Of a stretch of 51,635 bases of DNA, positions 1 to 8,582 are shown one piece after another. The notes beneath the pieces are model-generated. The model saw nothing but the letters and a program-made list of their open reading frames with translations, had not been told where the DNA came from and ran no database searches. Both the position numbers and the translations under genes were made by a program. Positions within the stretch are counted from its first letter, which is position 1, and each line of letters starts with the position of its first letter. Source of the DNA: Acidobacteriota bacterium (GTDB taxonomy: Bacteria > Acidobacteriota > Terriglobia > Terriglobales > Acidobacteriaceae); assembly GCA_003225495.1 (NCBI GenBank), contig QIAJ01000235.1, positions 1 through 51,635 on the forward strand, read 5' to 3'.

Positions 1-2
1 GC

Positions 3-28
3 AGGAGGCGGACCACGTATTGCCTCCT
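3..28 (+). terminator. Hairpin upstream of glnB
   Basis: A 7-bp inverted repeat, AGGAGGC (3-9) and GCCTCCT (22-28), encloses a 12-nt loop. It may close a gene lying left of the window. No T-tract follows it, so the terminator role is only a guess. Confidence 0.25.
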
Positions 29-62
29 AATTGCAACCCTGATTTCGGTATGAGGATAAAAA

Positions 63-401
63 ATGACCAAACTCGAAGCGATTGTTCAACCCAACCGATT
101 TGACCAGATTAAGGATGCTCTCATCGAGATCGGCGTGGAAGGCATGACGATCTCAGAAGTGCGAGGTCACGGACGGCAAAAAGGCCATACCGAAAAATAT
201 CGTGGCCGGGAATACGAAACCGATCTCTTGCCGAAAGTAAAACTGGAACTCGTGCTGGACGACAAACTCGTCGATATGGCAGTCGACGCCATCGTCAAAT
301 ACGCGGCTACCGGCAAGATCGGTGATGGCAAAATCTTTCTGTCAAAAGTGGACGAGGTTATCCGAATTCGCAATCAAGAACGGGGGGTGGCTGCTCTGTA
401 G
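63..401 (+). CDS. glnB: Nitrogen regulatory protein P-II
   Basis: 112-aa P-II signal transducer (GlnB/GlnK family, usual length 112). These proteins form trimers that sense 2-oxoglutarate and ATP/ADP and control glutamine synthetase, AmtB or kinases. The T-loop is intact, with Tyr46 and the uridylylation-type Tyr51 in RGREYETDLLPKVK. The B-loop region TGKIGDGKIF near residues 83-92 is also intact. The start is supported by GAGGA about 6 nt upstream. The gene stands alone at the left edge and converges on the his operon. An amtB partner might lie to the left, but this cannot be seen. GlnB and GlnK cannot be separated from sequence alone. Confidence 0.95.
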   Translation: MTKLEAIVQPNRFDQIKDALIEIGVEGMTISEVRGHGRQKGHTEKYRGREYETDLLPKVKLELVLDDKLVDMAVDAIVKYAATGKIGDGKIFLSKVDEVIRIRNQERGVAAL

Positions 402-423
402 CAGAACTGTCTTGCGAACGAGT

Positions 424-449
424 CGGGACGGACCTAGTCGTCCGTCCCG
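424..449 (+). terminator. Strong hairpin between glnB and hisA
   Basis: A perfect 10-bp inverted repeat (CGGGACGGAC at 424-433, GTCCGTCCCG at 440-449) with a 6-nt loop lies 23 nt after the glnB stop. It sits between two convergent genes, so it could serve both strands. No clear T-tract follows on the + strand. Confidence 0.5.
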
Positions 450-524
450 GGCGCTCGGGGAGCAAACCAGCAAAAATTCCTTATTTAATCATTGTGTGGT
501 TTTCCCAGACCCACCGACGCTTAT

Positions 525-1146
525 TCACGCAGGCATCAATCCCTGGTAGATCGCCATTCCCACTACTGAATCCACGCCGAGTGCGTCGAGGTCATCGACC
601 TCTGCCTGGTTCCGGATTCCTCCGGCGGCGATCAATTGACGAGACGTGGCGCCCCGCAGTTCACTCACAACGTCAAACGGAATTCCCTTCAGCAGGCCTT
701 CGGTATCGATGTGAGTGTAGAGAAATGCGCTGCAAAAGGGCTCGAGGGCACGCATCATCTCCAGGGGCGTAATGTCGGTCACTTCTTGCCAACCCCTGAT
801 GGCAACACGCCCGCCGCGGGAGTCCACGGCAAACACGAGTCTTTCGGAGCCAATTTGAGCTGCGGCTTCTTGCGCGAAAGCGGTGTTGATTGCGCCTTCT
901 GAAATCAGGGACGATCCAAGAATGACGCGTCGCGCTCCCAACTTCAAAGTTGCTAGCGCGGCATCCACCGAACGAATCCCGCCTCCGATCTGACAGGGTA
1001 CTTGGCGCGACAATTCCCGCACAAGATCGACGTTGTGTCCGCGACCCATCCCACACATGAAAGTTGTCGAACTCCAGAATCTTCTTGCTGCCTTGAGCAA
1101 GTTGAACAATCTTGCCGCCCATCAGGTCGATGGAAGGGATCAGCAT
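525..1146 (-). pseudogene. hisA: HisA, broken by an internal frameshifting deletion
   Basis: ProFAR isomerase (beta/alpha barrel), the step before HisF/HisH. The N-terminus is right: [16 protein letters not shown] starts at the ATG at 1146, overlaps the hisF stop by 7 bp and carries the catalytic Asp in beta-strand 1. After LEFDNFHVW (near 1050) the frame is lost and resumes in another frame as MGRGHNVDLV. That frame runs normally to 525 with GGGIRS, AVDSRGGRVAIRGW, YTHIDTEGLLKG and AAGGIRN. Compared with the family, roughly 20-25 residues are missing, including the strand-2 VDL motif. The break is therefore a deletion of a non-multiple of three, not just one skipped base. It is either a real mutation, predicted to give histidine auxotrophy unless another hisA exists, or an assembly error. 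Confidence 0.85.
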
Positions 1147-1907
1147 GGCCACCTCACCGCGATACCCTCGGAACTCAGTTGCTGCTTGAGGTCTACAAGG
1201 CGGCTAAAGCCATAGTGAAAAATCGACGCTGCCAGCGCGGCGTCGGCGTGCCCTTCACGAAACACTTCCACAAAATGCTGAGCGCCGCCGGCACCGCCGG
1301 AAGCAATGACCGGAATACGAACAGAATCGGCCACGGTTCGTGTTAAATCGCAGTCGAAGCCCGAGCCCGTGCCGTCGCGATCCATCGAGGTCAACAGAAT
1401 CTCACCTGCCCCGCACGACTCCACTTGCCGTGCCCAGGCCACCGCGTCGCGAGCGGTTGCCGTTCTTCCTCCACGTGCGAACGCTTCCCAATGCAATTCG
1501 TTCTTGCTGCGCTTCGCGTCAATTGCCACGACCACTGCTTGCGATCCAAACCGCTCTGCGATGTGCGTGATTAACTCAGGATCAGCGAGTGCCGCCGAAT
1601 TGATACTGACCTTGTCCGCGCCCGCCGAAAAGACCGCTGCCGCATCCTCCAGAGTACGAATGCCTCCTCCCACCGTGAACGGAATAAACAATTGACGAGC
1701 GGTCCGGCACACTGTGTCGAGAAGCGTGGTCCGCCTTTCGTGCGTGGCCGAGATATCCAGGAGAACGATTTCATCCGCTCCGGACGCGGCATGCGCCTTT
1801 GCCAATTCGGCGGGATCCCCCGCGTCGCGCAGGTTTGTGAACTGCACGCCCTTCACGACACGGCCGCCGTCCACGTCCAGGCAAGCGATGATGCGTTTGG
1901 TCAGCAT
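1140..1907 (-). CDS. hisF: Imidazole glycerol phosphate synthase, cyclase subunit HisF
   Basis: 255-aa (beta/alpha)8 barrel of normal length. It uses ammonia delivered by HisH to turn PRFAR into imidazole glycerol phosphate plus AICAR. The catalytic residues Asp11 (RIIACLD) and Asp130 (VVVAIDAK) are present, as are the phosphate-binding motifs VGGGIR (79-84) and ASGGAG near residue 220. The ATG follows the hisH stop directly with no gap, which suggests translational coupling to its amidotransferase partner. In this operon hisF precedes hisA. Confidence 0.97.
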   Translation of the reverse strand: MLTKRIIACLDVDGGRVVKGVQFTNLRDAGDPAELAKAHAASGADEIVLLDISATHERRTTLLDTVCRTARQLFIPFTVGGGIRTLEDAAAVFSAGADKVSINSAALADPELITHIAERFGSQAVVVAIDAKRSKNELHWEAFARGGRTATARDAVAWARQVESCGAGEILLTSMDRDGTGSGFDCDLTRTVADSVRIPVIASGGAGGAQHFVEVFREGHADAALAASIFHYGFSRLVDLKQQLSSEGIAVRWPC

Positions 1908-2498
1908 TTAGATTACACAAAACTTTTCCAACACCTTTAAACCATTCTCGCCTGATTTTTCGGGATGAAACTGGACGCCAAAACAATGATCCCGTTCTAC
2001 GGCCGCTGAAAACCTTCCCCCGTATTCACAACACGCCACCGTGTCTTCGAAAAGGGGGGCGCAAAAGGAATGTGTGAAATACATAAAGGACGACGCCGGC
2101 AGGTCGCGAAAGAGTCGGGAGGACGCGCCCGCTTCAATCTGGTTCCATCCAACATGCGGCGATTTTACGGTCGCAGGAAAACGCTCGCATTCGCCATGGA
2201 ACAGTCCCAAACCTGACGTTTCCGGCGATTCTTGGCTACTCTCGAACATCCACTGCATGCCAACGCAGATGCCCAGAAACGGAACTCCACGGTCGATAGC
2301 ATCCGCAATGGCACCGTGCAATCCAGAGCGACCGAGCGCGGCTGTCGAGCCAAAATGACCAACGCCGGGCAAGACGACTCGCGTAGCGTTTCTAACCCGC
2401 TCGGGATCGGAAGTAATAGCACAGTCGTGGCCGAGCCAATCCAGCGCCTTCTTCACAGAAACCAGATTGCCCGCGCCATAGTCTACGATCGCAATCAT
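1908..2498 (-). CDS. hisH: Imidazole glycerol phosphate synthase, glutaminase subunit HisH
   Basis: 196-aa class I glutamine amidotransferase that partners HisF. The catalytic triad is visible: Cys78 in LGICVGMQ, and His178 and Glu180 in QFHPEKSG. The oxyanion-strand motif PGVGHFG is near residue 46. The chosen ATG at 2498 overlaps the hisB TGA by one base (TGATG). A GTG one codon earlier is possible. Confidence 0.96.
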   Translation of the reverse strand: MIAIVDYGAGNLVSVKKALDWLGHDCAITSDPERVRNATRVVLPGVGHFGSTAALGRSGLHGAIADAIDRGVPFLGICVGMQWMFESSQESPETSGLGLFHGECERFPATVKSPHVGWNQIEAGASSRLFRDLPASSFMYFTHSFCAPLFEDTVACCEYGGRFSAAVERDHCFGVQFHPEKSGENGLKVLEKFCVI

Positions 2499-3085
2499 CA
2501 CAGCACTCCTTTGGTACTTGGGAGGAGCCGCTTCATTCGGCGATCACGCCAGCAAGCCGCACGAAGTGCCCGCGCGAAGGCCTTGAAGAGCGCCTCAATC
2601 TTGTGATGGCTGGATCGTCCGTAGAGGACGCGAACGTGCACATTGGCTCTCGCACCGCGGGCAAAGCCCTCGAAGAAGTCCGGTACCAGCTCTGCCTGTA
2701 GATCTCCAACCAGGTGCGTACGGACCTTGGTAGCTACGATCGCGGCGGTGCGTCCGCAGAAATCAATGGCAGCCATCCCCATAGTTTCATCCATGGGCAT
2801 CAGAAAATACCCGGCTCTGAGAATGCCGCGCTTGCTGCCGAGTGCCTTGTCAAACGCCTGTCCGAGCACGATCCCAATGTCTTCCACAGTGTGGTGCTGA
2901 TCGACGTCCAGATCACCGCGAGCCTTGATCTTCAGATCGAATCCTCCGTGGTGCGCGAACAGTTCCAGCATGTGATCGAAGAAGCGGATGCCAGTGGACA
3001 CCTGATAGCGCCCACGGCCCTCTATAGTGAGCGAGATCTGAATTCGAGTTTCCTTGCTGACGCGTTGGATGGTACCTTTTCTCAT
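2498..3085 (-). CDS. hisB: Imidazoleglycerol-phosphate dehydratase
   Basis: 195-aa monofunctional dehydratase, without the N-terminal histidinol-phosphatase domain of the enterobacterial HisB. It converts imidazole glycerol phosphate to imidazole acetol phosphate and normally binds Mn in a 24-mer. The metal-binding repeats are intact: [17 protein letters not shown] and HHTVEDIGI in the first half, and [17 protein letters not shown] near residues 157-173. The start overlaps the hisC stop by 4 bp (ATGA). Because the phosphatase domain is absent, a separate histidinol phosphatase is needed from elsewhere in the genome. Confidence 0.97.
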   Translation of the reverse strand: MRKGTIQRVSKETRIQISLTIEGRGRYQVSTGIRFFDHMLELFAHHGGFDLKIKARGDLDVDQHHTVEDIGIVLGQAFDKALGSKRGILRAGYFLMPMDETMGMAAIDFCGRTAAIVATKVRTHLVGDLQAELVPDFFEGFARGARANVHVRVLYGRSSHHKIEALFKAFARALRAACWRDRRMKRLLPSTKGVL

Positions 3086-4161
3086 GCCGGAGACGCTCCT
3101 TGTTCTTGGGTCATTCCAAGTTCTTCGAGCGTTTCCTGGAGCGCGGCCAGCAGTCGATCAGTATGCGCGCGCGGGCCAAGGGTGATGCGCACACAGCCTT
3201 CGCAGCCCTGGTCATTTGAGCGATCGCGAATCAGAATGCCCCGCCGCCGCATTTGCTCGATGAACGCTGTCGAGCGGACACGAGCAAGCACAAAATTCGC
3301 CTCGCTGGGCCAGAAATAAATTCCACTCGCTTCAAGAGCCTGCTCCAGACGCGTGCGTGATTCACGGATCTCGTTCACATAGTGCTGGATGTAAGTTTGA
3401 TCGGCGATTGCCTCAGGAAGACAGGCAAGCGCCACGGCATTTACGTTGTAGGGCGAACTCACTCGCCGCACCGAATGGATCTGATCCGTATTGCCGATAA
3501 GCGCGCCAATGCGCAGTCCGGCCAATCCGTATGCCTTGGAAAACGTGCGCGCCACAAATAAGTTTGGAAATTCGCGGCACTTGGGCAGTAAGGTTTGCCC
3601 GTAGAACTCAAAGTACGCTTCGTCGACTAAGATGGCGGAATCCGGTGCAGAGGCTGCGAGTCGTAGCAAGTCTTGCTGCGGAGCGACCGTCCCCGTGGGA
3701 TTGTTCGGATTCGCAATGGCAATCAGGCGAGTACGCGGCGTAATGCAATTGCATACTTCGTCGGTTGGAAAACAAAAGCCTTTCCCCGCGGGAATGGCAA
3801 TAATTTGAGCGCCCGTCGCCATGATGTAAATCCGGTACATCGAGTACGTAGGGACCACAATTAACGCTTCGTCGCCGGGTTCGAGGTGGGTTTGGCAGAG
3901 CAAATGGATCGCTTCATCGACGCCATTGGTTAGCAGCAGTTGCGACGCCGCGATTCCAAAGAAGTCCGCCACCGCCGCTTCCACCGGTTCGCGCTCGGGA
4001 TATCTCGCGAGCTGTTCCATGCCAACATGCCGCAAGCAATTGAGAACCCGCGGCGAGCACCCGATCGTGTTTTCGTTAAAGTCGAGGCGCAGGCCATCCC
4101 GCCCTCCGAGAGGAGGGTGGTATGAAGGCAGCATGCGGACAGCTTCGCGTGGGCTAAGCAT
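3082..4161 (-). CDS. hisC: Histidinol-phosphate aminotransferase
   Basis: 359-aa class I/II PLP aminotransferase of normal HisC length. It transaminates imidazole acetol phosphate with glutamate. The PLP-binding lysine is Lys209 in [15 protein letters not shown]. The motifs NPNNPTG (151-157) and DEAYFEF (180-186) are present, and an N-terminal LDFNEN segment is typical of HisC. It overlaps hisD by 8 bp and hisB by 4 bp. Confidence 0.96.
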   Translation of the reverse strand: MLSPREAVRMLPSYHPPLGGRDGLRLDFNENTIGCSPRVLNCLRHVGMEQLARYPEREPVEAAVADFFGIAASQLLLTNGVDEAIHLLCQTHLEPGDEALIVVPTYSMYRIYIMATGAQIIAIPAGKGFCFPTDEVCNCITPRTRLIAIANPNNPTGTVAPQQDLLRLAASAPDSAILVDEAYFEFYGQTLLPKCREFPNLFVARTFSKAYGLAGLRIGALIGNTDQIHSVRRVSSPYNVNAVALACLPEAIADQTYIQHYVNEIRESRTRLEQALEASGIYFWPSEANFVLARVRSTAFIEQMRRRGILIRDRSNDQGCEGCVRITLGPRAHTDRLLAALQETLEELGMTQEQGASPA

Positions 4162-5395
4162 TGCTATACCTCACACGCACGGAATGAGCATGCGCATGCA
4201 AGCCTTCAGTCTCTGCCAGACATTCGACTGTTTTCGCGATCCGACGCAATCCGCGCGAAGAGAGTTGCTGCACTGTAATGACCTTGCAGAAATCCAGCAC
4301 GCTCAGTCCTCCTCGGAATCGAGCCTGGCCTGAGGTGGGCAACACGTGGTTTGGGCCGGAAGCGTAATCGCCCGCCGCCTGCGGCGAGTAGTTGCCCACA
4401 AAAACCGAGCCGGCATTTCGGATGAAAGGTAAATCCTCTGGAGCGATCGTGATGTGTTCGGGAGCGAGGATATTAGTCCAGTCCCGCGCTTGTTTACGTG
4501 ATGCGGCCACCAGGATTGCGCCTCGCCGTCGCAACGATTCCCGCGCGGTTGGGTTGTCTTGGACAAGGCGCTCTATGCTCAGCGCCACATCTCCCGCCAA
4601 CCTACGTCTTGTCGTGATGAACAAAGCGAGCGCATTCGGATCGTGCTCGGCCTGAGCAACAAGGTCAGTTGCAATAAAATCCGGACAGCCCGAATCGCTG
4701 AGAACGACGGCCTCCGTGGGTCCTGCCAGAAAATCGATCGCACACTCGAAGGAAACCAGTTTCTTGGCGACGGTGACATAAGCGTTCCCCGGTCCGACGA
4801 TCTTGTCCACGCGCGGAATACTTCGAGTGCCGTAGGCCAGAGCCGCGATTGCTTGCGCCCCTCCTATGCGGTAAAACTCGCGTACCCCGAGCATCGCAGC
4901 CGCGGCCAGTACTTCCGGCGACGGCTTGGGCGAGACCACGCGGATGTCCTTCACTCCCGCGACTTGGGCGGGAATCACAGTCATCAGCAAGGTTGAAACC
5001 AGTGGATGTCGGCCGGCGGGAACGTAGCATCCCGCTGACTGAAGCGGTCGTATCAATTGCCCGAGGGAAATGCCGGCTCGCCTTCGTGTCCAGGCGGCGG
5101 GCTTTTGCCAGTGGCAGAAACGGCGGATGTTTTGGGCGGCTTGGCGAAGAGATTTGCGCAGGCGGGGTGTAAGCGATTCCCATGCAGCCTTCAGTTCTGC
5201 CTCCGGTACTCGTAATGATTGGTTCGCAGCCAAGCCATCCCAACGCTTTGCATACGTGCGCAGCGAGCGGTCGCCATGGCGCCGGACATCGTTCACGATT
5301 CGCCGCACGCGCGGTTCCAGCGCTGAAAGTTGTGTGTGGCGCGCACTGAGACGGCGAATCAGCGATGCGGCACCACGACCTGAAACTACCCGCAT
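4154..5395 (-). CDS. hisD: Histidinol dehydrogenase
   Basis: 413-aa zinc- and NAD-dependent enzyme that oxidises histidinol to histidine in two steps. Recognisable blocks include PAGRHPLVSTLLMTVIPA, GPTEAVVLSD, AQAEHDPNA (Gln/His zinc ligands), GDYASGPNHVLPT (Asp ligand) and a C-terminal EGLHAHA with the final His. The chosen ATG at 5395 abuts the hisG stop as TGATG. A GTG one codon upstream is equally possible. Slightly short for the family (about 430 aa), at both ends. Confidence 0.96.
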   Translation of the reverse strand: MRVVSGRGAASLIRRLSARHTQLSALEPRVRRIVNDVRRHGDRSLRTYAKRWDGLAANQSLRVPEAELKAAWESLTPRLRKSLRQAAQNIRRFCHWQKPAAWTRRRAGISLGQLIRPLQSAGCYVPAGRHPLVSTLLMTVIPAQVAGVKDIRVVSPKPSPEVLAAAAMLGVREFYRIGGAQAIAALAYGTRSIPRVDKIVGPGNAYVTVAKKLVSFECAIDFLAGPTEAVVLSDSGCPDFIATDLVAQAEHDPNALALFITTRRRLAGDVALSIERLVQDNPTARESLRRRGAILVAASRKQARDWTNILAPEHITIAPEDLPFIRNAGSVFVGNYSPQAAGDYASGPNHVLPTSGQARFRGGLSVLDFCKVITVQQLSSRGLRRIAKTVECLAETEGLHAHAHSVRVRYSNA

Positions 5396-6264
5396 CACAT
5401 CACCACCTTATTAAGGGGATATTCGACGATGCCCTGGGCCTGCGCTTCTTTAAGGCGCGGAATCAGCCCCCACGCCGCCGACTCTTCAATCACGGTGTTG
5501 AGCGCAAGCCAATGGTCGTCACTCAGGGTCGAAACGGTCGGCTTCTTCAACGCGGGAAGGACTGCGAGCACCGCCGCAAGGTTTTCCTTTCGCACATTCA
5601 GCATCAATCCGACGCGGCCTTGTGCTTCCATCGCCCCCCGCAGCATCAGAACGAGGTTCTCGATCTTGCGACGTTTGCCACAATCGGCATACGAACTTTT
5701 GTTGGCTATCACCTGCGTGTTCGACTCCAGCACTGTTTCCAGGATGCGCAGGCGATTCGCTTTGAGCGAGCTTCCTGTCTCAGTGACCTCCACGATGGCG
5801 TCCGCCAGCAGCGGCGGCTTGACTTCCGTGGCTCCCCAGGAAAACTCCACGCGCACTTCGACGTTTTTCTTGCTGAAGTAATTGCGCGTGACACTCACCA
5901 GTTCGGTAGCAATCGTGCATTTCGCCAGGTCTTCCGCCCGCTGGAATGGAGCGTCCTCCGGCACCGCCAGTACCCAGCGCACTTTACCCCGGCTCCGCTT
6001 GGCATAGATCAGGTCGCTGACCGTCACCACTTCCAGGCCGCTCTCGACGATCCAGTCGAGCCCGGTCAGACCTGCATCGATGGCGCCATGTTCCACATAG
6101 CGCGCCATTTCCTGGGCTCGGATCAACATGCAATCGATGTCGGGATCGGCGGTGCCGGCGAAATACGAGCGGCCATCGGTGTACACCGGGAGGCCGGCTT
6201 GAGAAAACAACTGCAAGGTCGCCTCCTGAAGGCTCCCCTTGGGAATACCGATGCGCAGCTTCAT
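5395..6264 (-). CDS. hisG: ATP phosphoribosyltransferase, long form
   Basis: 289-aa HisG_L, the committed and feedback-inhibited first enzyme of the pathway (ATP + PRPP to PR-ATP). It starts [16 protein letters not shown]. An AGGAGA lies 7 nt upstream and the ATG overlaps the hisI stop (ATGA). This rules out the in-frame start 29 codons upstream. The PRPP loop [16 protein letters not shown] is near residues 155-170. The last 75 or so residues form the ACT-like regulatory domain of the long form, so no HisZ partner is required. Confidence 0.95.
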   Translation of the reverse strand: MKLRIGIPKGSLQEATLQLFSQAGLPVYTDGRSYFAGTADPDIDCMLIRAQEMARYVEHGAIDAGLTGLDWIVESGLEVVTVSDLIYAKRSRGKVRWVLAVPEDAPFQRAEDLAKCTIATELVSVTRNYFSKKNVEVRVEFSWGATEVKPPLLADAIVEVTETGSSLKANRLRILETVLESNTQVIANKSSYADCGKRRKIENLVLMLRGAMEAQGRVGLMLNVRKENLAAVLAVLPALKKPTVSTLSDDHWLALNTVIEESAAWGLIPRLKEAQAQGIVEYPLNKVVM

Positions 6265-6629
6265 CGCATCTCTCCTAGCGGAATAGCTAGCGCGCCGGAT
6301 GCCTGCTGAGGGACTTGTTCCGTGAAACAAGAGCGAGTACCGCGATGGCAAACCAATCCGGCTCCCTCCACCTCGACGCGCAACAACAGCGTGTCGCGAT
6401 CACAGTCGGTGTAAGCGGAGACGAGTCGTAGCCGGTTACCCGAACTCTCTCCTTTGGTCCAGAGCTGGTTGCGCGTTCGGCTGAAGAAGGCTACGTATCC
6501 TTCTTGTAAGGTGCGCTCCAGCGCCGGCCGATTCATGAACCCGACCATTAAGACCTCCCCATCGGACGAATCCTGGACCACGGCCGGAAGCAGCCCGTTC
6601 ATTTTGTTGAAATCAAATTCTGTATTCAT
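6261..6629 (-). CDS. hisI: Phosphoribosyl-AMP cyclohydrolase
   Basis: 122-aa zinc enzyme that opens the purine ring of PR-AMP. Metal-binding motifs [14 protein letters not shown] and CHRGTRSCF are present. The chosen ATG ([10 protein letters not shown]) has GAGGAG 9 nt upstream. A start 10 codons earlier would lie within the attenuator region. It is the first structural gene of the operon, 21 nt downstream of the attenuator T-tract. There is no HisE (PR-ATP pyrophosphatase) domain or gene here, so hisE must be elsewhere. Confidence 0.94.
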   Translation of the reverse strand: MNTEFDFNKMNGLLPAVVQDSSDGEVLMVGFMNRPALERTLQEGYVAFFSRTRNQLWTKGESSGNRLRLVSAYTDCDRDTLLLRVEVEGAGLVCHRGTRSCFTEQVPQQASGALAIPLGEMR

Positions 6630-6650
6630 ACAGCTTTGCTCCTCGCATTC

Positions 6651-6692
6651 AAAAAACAAAAAGCCCGCTGAGCGTTATCGCGTCAGCGGGCT
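6651..6692 (-). terminator. his operon attenuator (Rho-independent terminator)
   Basis: Read on the minus strand, AGCCCGCTGA (6692-6683) pairs perfectly with TCAGCGGGCT (6671-6662). The stem can extend by GCG/CGC around an ATAA loop with one bulged C. It is followed by TTTTGTTTTTT (6661-6651). It lies between the His-rich leader peptide and hisI, so it would abort transcription before the structural genes. A competing antiterminator is possible: CGGCGGG (6738-6732, end of the leader ORF) can pair with CCCGCTG (6690-6684), the 5' arm of the terminator, with one G-U pair. Confidence 0.9.
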
Positions 6693-6718
6693 GAAGCTCT
6701 ATATGGGTGCTGATTATC

Positions 6719-6784
6719 TCAAGCAGACACCCCCGCCGGCGCGCCGTGCGCGTGATGATGATGGCGGTGGCGATGGATGAACAT
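6719..6784 (-). CDS. hisL: His operon leader peptide (7 His in 21 residues)
   Basis: A 21-codon ORF that reads MFIHRHRHHHHAHG and then APAGVSA before TGA. It has His at positions 4, 6, 8-11 and 13, and ends 27 nt before the terminator stem. This is the hallmark of ribosome-mediated attenuation: scarcity of charged tRNA-His stalls the ribosome on the His codons and frees the antiterminator. An in-frame ATG 9 codons upstream (6811) would give a 30-aa form. The promoter-like sequence at 6795-6822 favours the shorter one, which would then have a very short 5' UTR. Confidence 0.88.
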   Translation of the reverse strand: MFIHRHRHHHHAHGAPAGVSA

Positions 6785-6794
6785 CGAACTCGAA

Positions 6795-6822
6795 TCTATA
6801 AGCAACGGCATGTTGCCGTCAA
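6795..6822 (-). promoter_or_regulatory. Putative sigma70 promoter of the his operon
   Basis: TTGACG (6822-6817) and TATAGA (6800-6795) are separated by 16 nt on the minus strand. Transcription would start near 6788, just before the leader-peptide ATG at 6784. The spacing and the -35 match are good. The nearly leaderless start of the leader peptide is an inference. Confidence 0.5.
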
Positions 6823-7120
6823 CCACTTCAAGTAGTTAGGCACGACGCAATTTTTCGATGCTTGAGATTCAAATTGTTTCTTTAGCGGAAAAATCTAAGC
6901 ACGAAGATGCATCGCGCGAGGGATCAATCGGCGGATGAATCGCGGCTAGTCGCACGTTGCTTAAAAAGATTGTCAGCGCGGAAGGAATCGAATCCGCACT
7001 GGAACGTAACTTCAACAGCATAGCGGGCCCGGCATGACACCTTGACACCTCAGGGCCGGGAAGCAGCCCGCACGCTCCTTTAATTCTCAAGGGGCGTTTA
7101 CCCTTCCAAGTCAACCAGCC

Positions 7121-7519
7121 AGGAATTCGTTTCCGAGCACCTTAAGTCGTTGGGCGACAAAACTGAGGAAATGGCAGGCGCTCTGTCTCGATACCGAAGA
7201 ACATTGGCTTTTCCCGAGTCCGGTGACCGGTCGACCGTATCACGCCGACTCGATGCGCAACGACTACTTGGTTCCCACAGGTCTGAAACTGGTGCTTGGC
7301 AGGATCGGGTTTCACATGTTCCGTCACACATACCGTGCTTGGCTGGACGAGACCGGAGCACCTGTGGGCGTACAGCAGAAACTCATGCGACACGCGCACG
7401 TCTCAACCACAATGGACCAGTACGGCAATGCCTCGGCCTTGGCCAAGCACAAGGCCAATCGGCCCATTGTGCAACGCCTCTTGCAACGACCTGCCAATCA
7501 AGAGGTCTCCATTCAATAA
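7121..7519 (+). pseudogene. Tyrosine recombinase (phage integrase) C-terminal remnant
   Basis: The reading frame carries the catalytic C-terminus of a tyrosine site-specific recombinase. It includes LRKWQAL, HWLFPSPVTGRPY, the H-x-x-R box (HMFRHTYRAWLDETG), the second histidine (LMRHAHVSTT) and the nucleophile Tyr in MDQYGNA. The N-terminal core-binding domain and the first catalytic Arg are missing, and no good start is visible. It lies 78 nt left of a tRNA 3'-half scar, the expected position for an integrase next to its attachment site. This is a relic, not an active gene. Confidence 0.85.
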
Positions 7520-7597
7520 ATAAGGGGAACTGCGTCGCAGTCCAGCTTGTTGGACAGTCACTACACTTGAGCGATGCCCGTAACCTTATGATTGCGT

Positions 7598-7642
7598 TGG
7601 TTGCCGGGGGTGGATTTGAACCACCGACCTTTGGGTTATGAG
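7598..7642 (-). pseudogene. 3' half of an fMet-type tRNA (attachment-site scar)
   Basis: On the minus strand the segment reads from anticodon loop CTCATAA (CAT anticodon at 7640-7638), through AACCCAAAGGTC and a perfect T-arm (GGTGG-TTCAAAT-CCACC), to GGCAACCA with encoded CCA. The layout matches initiator tRNA-Met. The sequence 5' of the loop (TTCAAGTTGAA) cannot form the anticodon stem or the D-arm. Only the 3' half exists, as expected for the displaced copy left by an element that integrated in a tRNA gene. Confidence 0.85.
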
Positions 7643-7785
7643 TTCAACTTGAAACGTAATTCCAACGAGTTAGCAGGCGTGGTTGCGATAGTGCGCCGAT
7701 TGAGTTTTCGGCCGCTCGCCGCGTAGAGCTCGATTGCGTCGACCACCAGGGTCTCGTCCTGCACCATGTAAGGGAAATAATCCAT
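7636..7785 (-). pseudogene. Short ORF ending inside the tRNA scar, element remnant
   Basis: A 49-codon frame begins MDYFPYMVQDETLVVDAIEL, continues with an Arg/Lys-rich stretch (SGRKLNRRT) and stops with a TAA supplied by the tRNA anticodon-loop sequence. Its C-terminus was therefore created by the integration junction. I do not recognise the family. It could be the truncated end of a cargo gene. Confidence 0.35.
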
Positions 7786-7843
7786 GCACTCGGGTTGTCC
7801 TTACAGGGCCTTACCGAGCGACCCGTGCATTGTGGATTGCTAG

Positions 7844-8582
7844 ACTTCCTCCGAACAAGTATTCGACACAGTTCAGCAGAGACTGACAGGCAAAGCACCA
7901 ACCCAAATGGTGCGTGACGAGTTTCCTCTTCGGGGGTTCGTTCAATGTTGGAAGTGCGGAAACAATCTGACCGCAGGAATGGTCAAGGGCTGGTCGAAGA
8001 GCTATCCCCGCTATTGCTGCTGGACACCGAGGTGCCGCAGCACCAGTCTCAGCGCCGAGGAATTGGAGAAACATACCTACCATCTCTTCATATTCTCCAA
8101 CCGGGCGCTCGTACGCTAGCGATGCTGCCAACTCTGGCGGCTAGAACTTGGGATGTTCGTAAAGAGAGCATTGCTGCGGATGCAAAGTCCCTCGTGCGGC
8201 TACTCGACGAACAGAACACTTTGAACCAGAGAGCAATTAAGGCAAGGCTCATAGGTGAATTGTCGGAAGAGGATTTCAAGTCAAGACGTCAACTGAGACT
8301 GAGACGAAACGCATTCAGGAGCAGATAACAGCTTTGGATTCAGAGCAAAGCACGATGGAGGAGTTGGTCAAGCAGGCGGACGCGGGGATCATTGACCTCG
8401 GAGAGAGTTGGAGGTGGCCCCACCTCGACGCAAACGTGAGATTCAAATTGCCCTTTTCTCTGACGGTTTAGCGTATGACCCAGAAAGTGGCTACTTTACA
8501 CCGCGTAACCACTCATTCTGTCAGGCATTTATCTCGATGTTGGAGCAGGCTAGTCTTGTTGGCGTCCCCGACGGGATTTGAA
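7844..8582 (+). pseudogene. Large serine recombinase, C-terminal half, multiply frameshifted
   Basis: Three successive frames rebuild the end of a large serine recombinase. First comes FDTVQQRLTGKAPTQMVRDE and the zinc-ribbon FPLRGFVQCWKCGNNLTAG with CCWTPRC (7859-8119). Then comes the coiled-coil part WDVRKESIAADAKSLVRLLD to ELSEEDFK (about 8140-8280), and TKRIQEQITALDSEQS (8300-8400). Finally KREIQIALFSDGLAYDPESG runs to LVGVPDGI and stop (about 8415-8582). An in-frame TAG (7841) precedes the readable part, and the catalytic serine domain is absent. The last codons are encoded by the tRNA-Glu scar, so the gene ended at the element's attachment site. Confidence 0.85.

Noticed and set aside
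6975..7010. Possible tRNA T-arm (GGAATCGAATCC on the + strand)
   Set aside because: The 5-bp stem does not pair and no acceptor or anticodon arm surrounds it.
7030..7075. SRP RNA-like motif (CTCAGGGCCGGGAAGCAGCC)
   Set aside because: It recalls the 4.5S RNA tip, but the GGAA tetraloop is lacking by about four bases and the flanks do not form the long SRP helix.
6869..7114. 81-codon minus-strand frame before the his leader
   Set aside because: Low-complexity-free but with no ribosome site or recognisable family; it overlaps the integrase remnant region.
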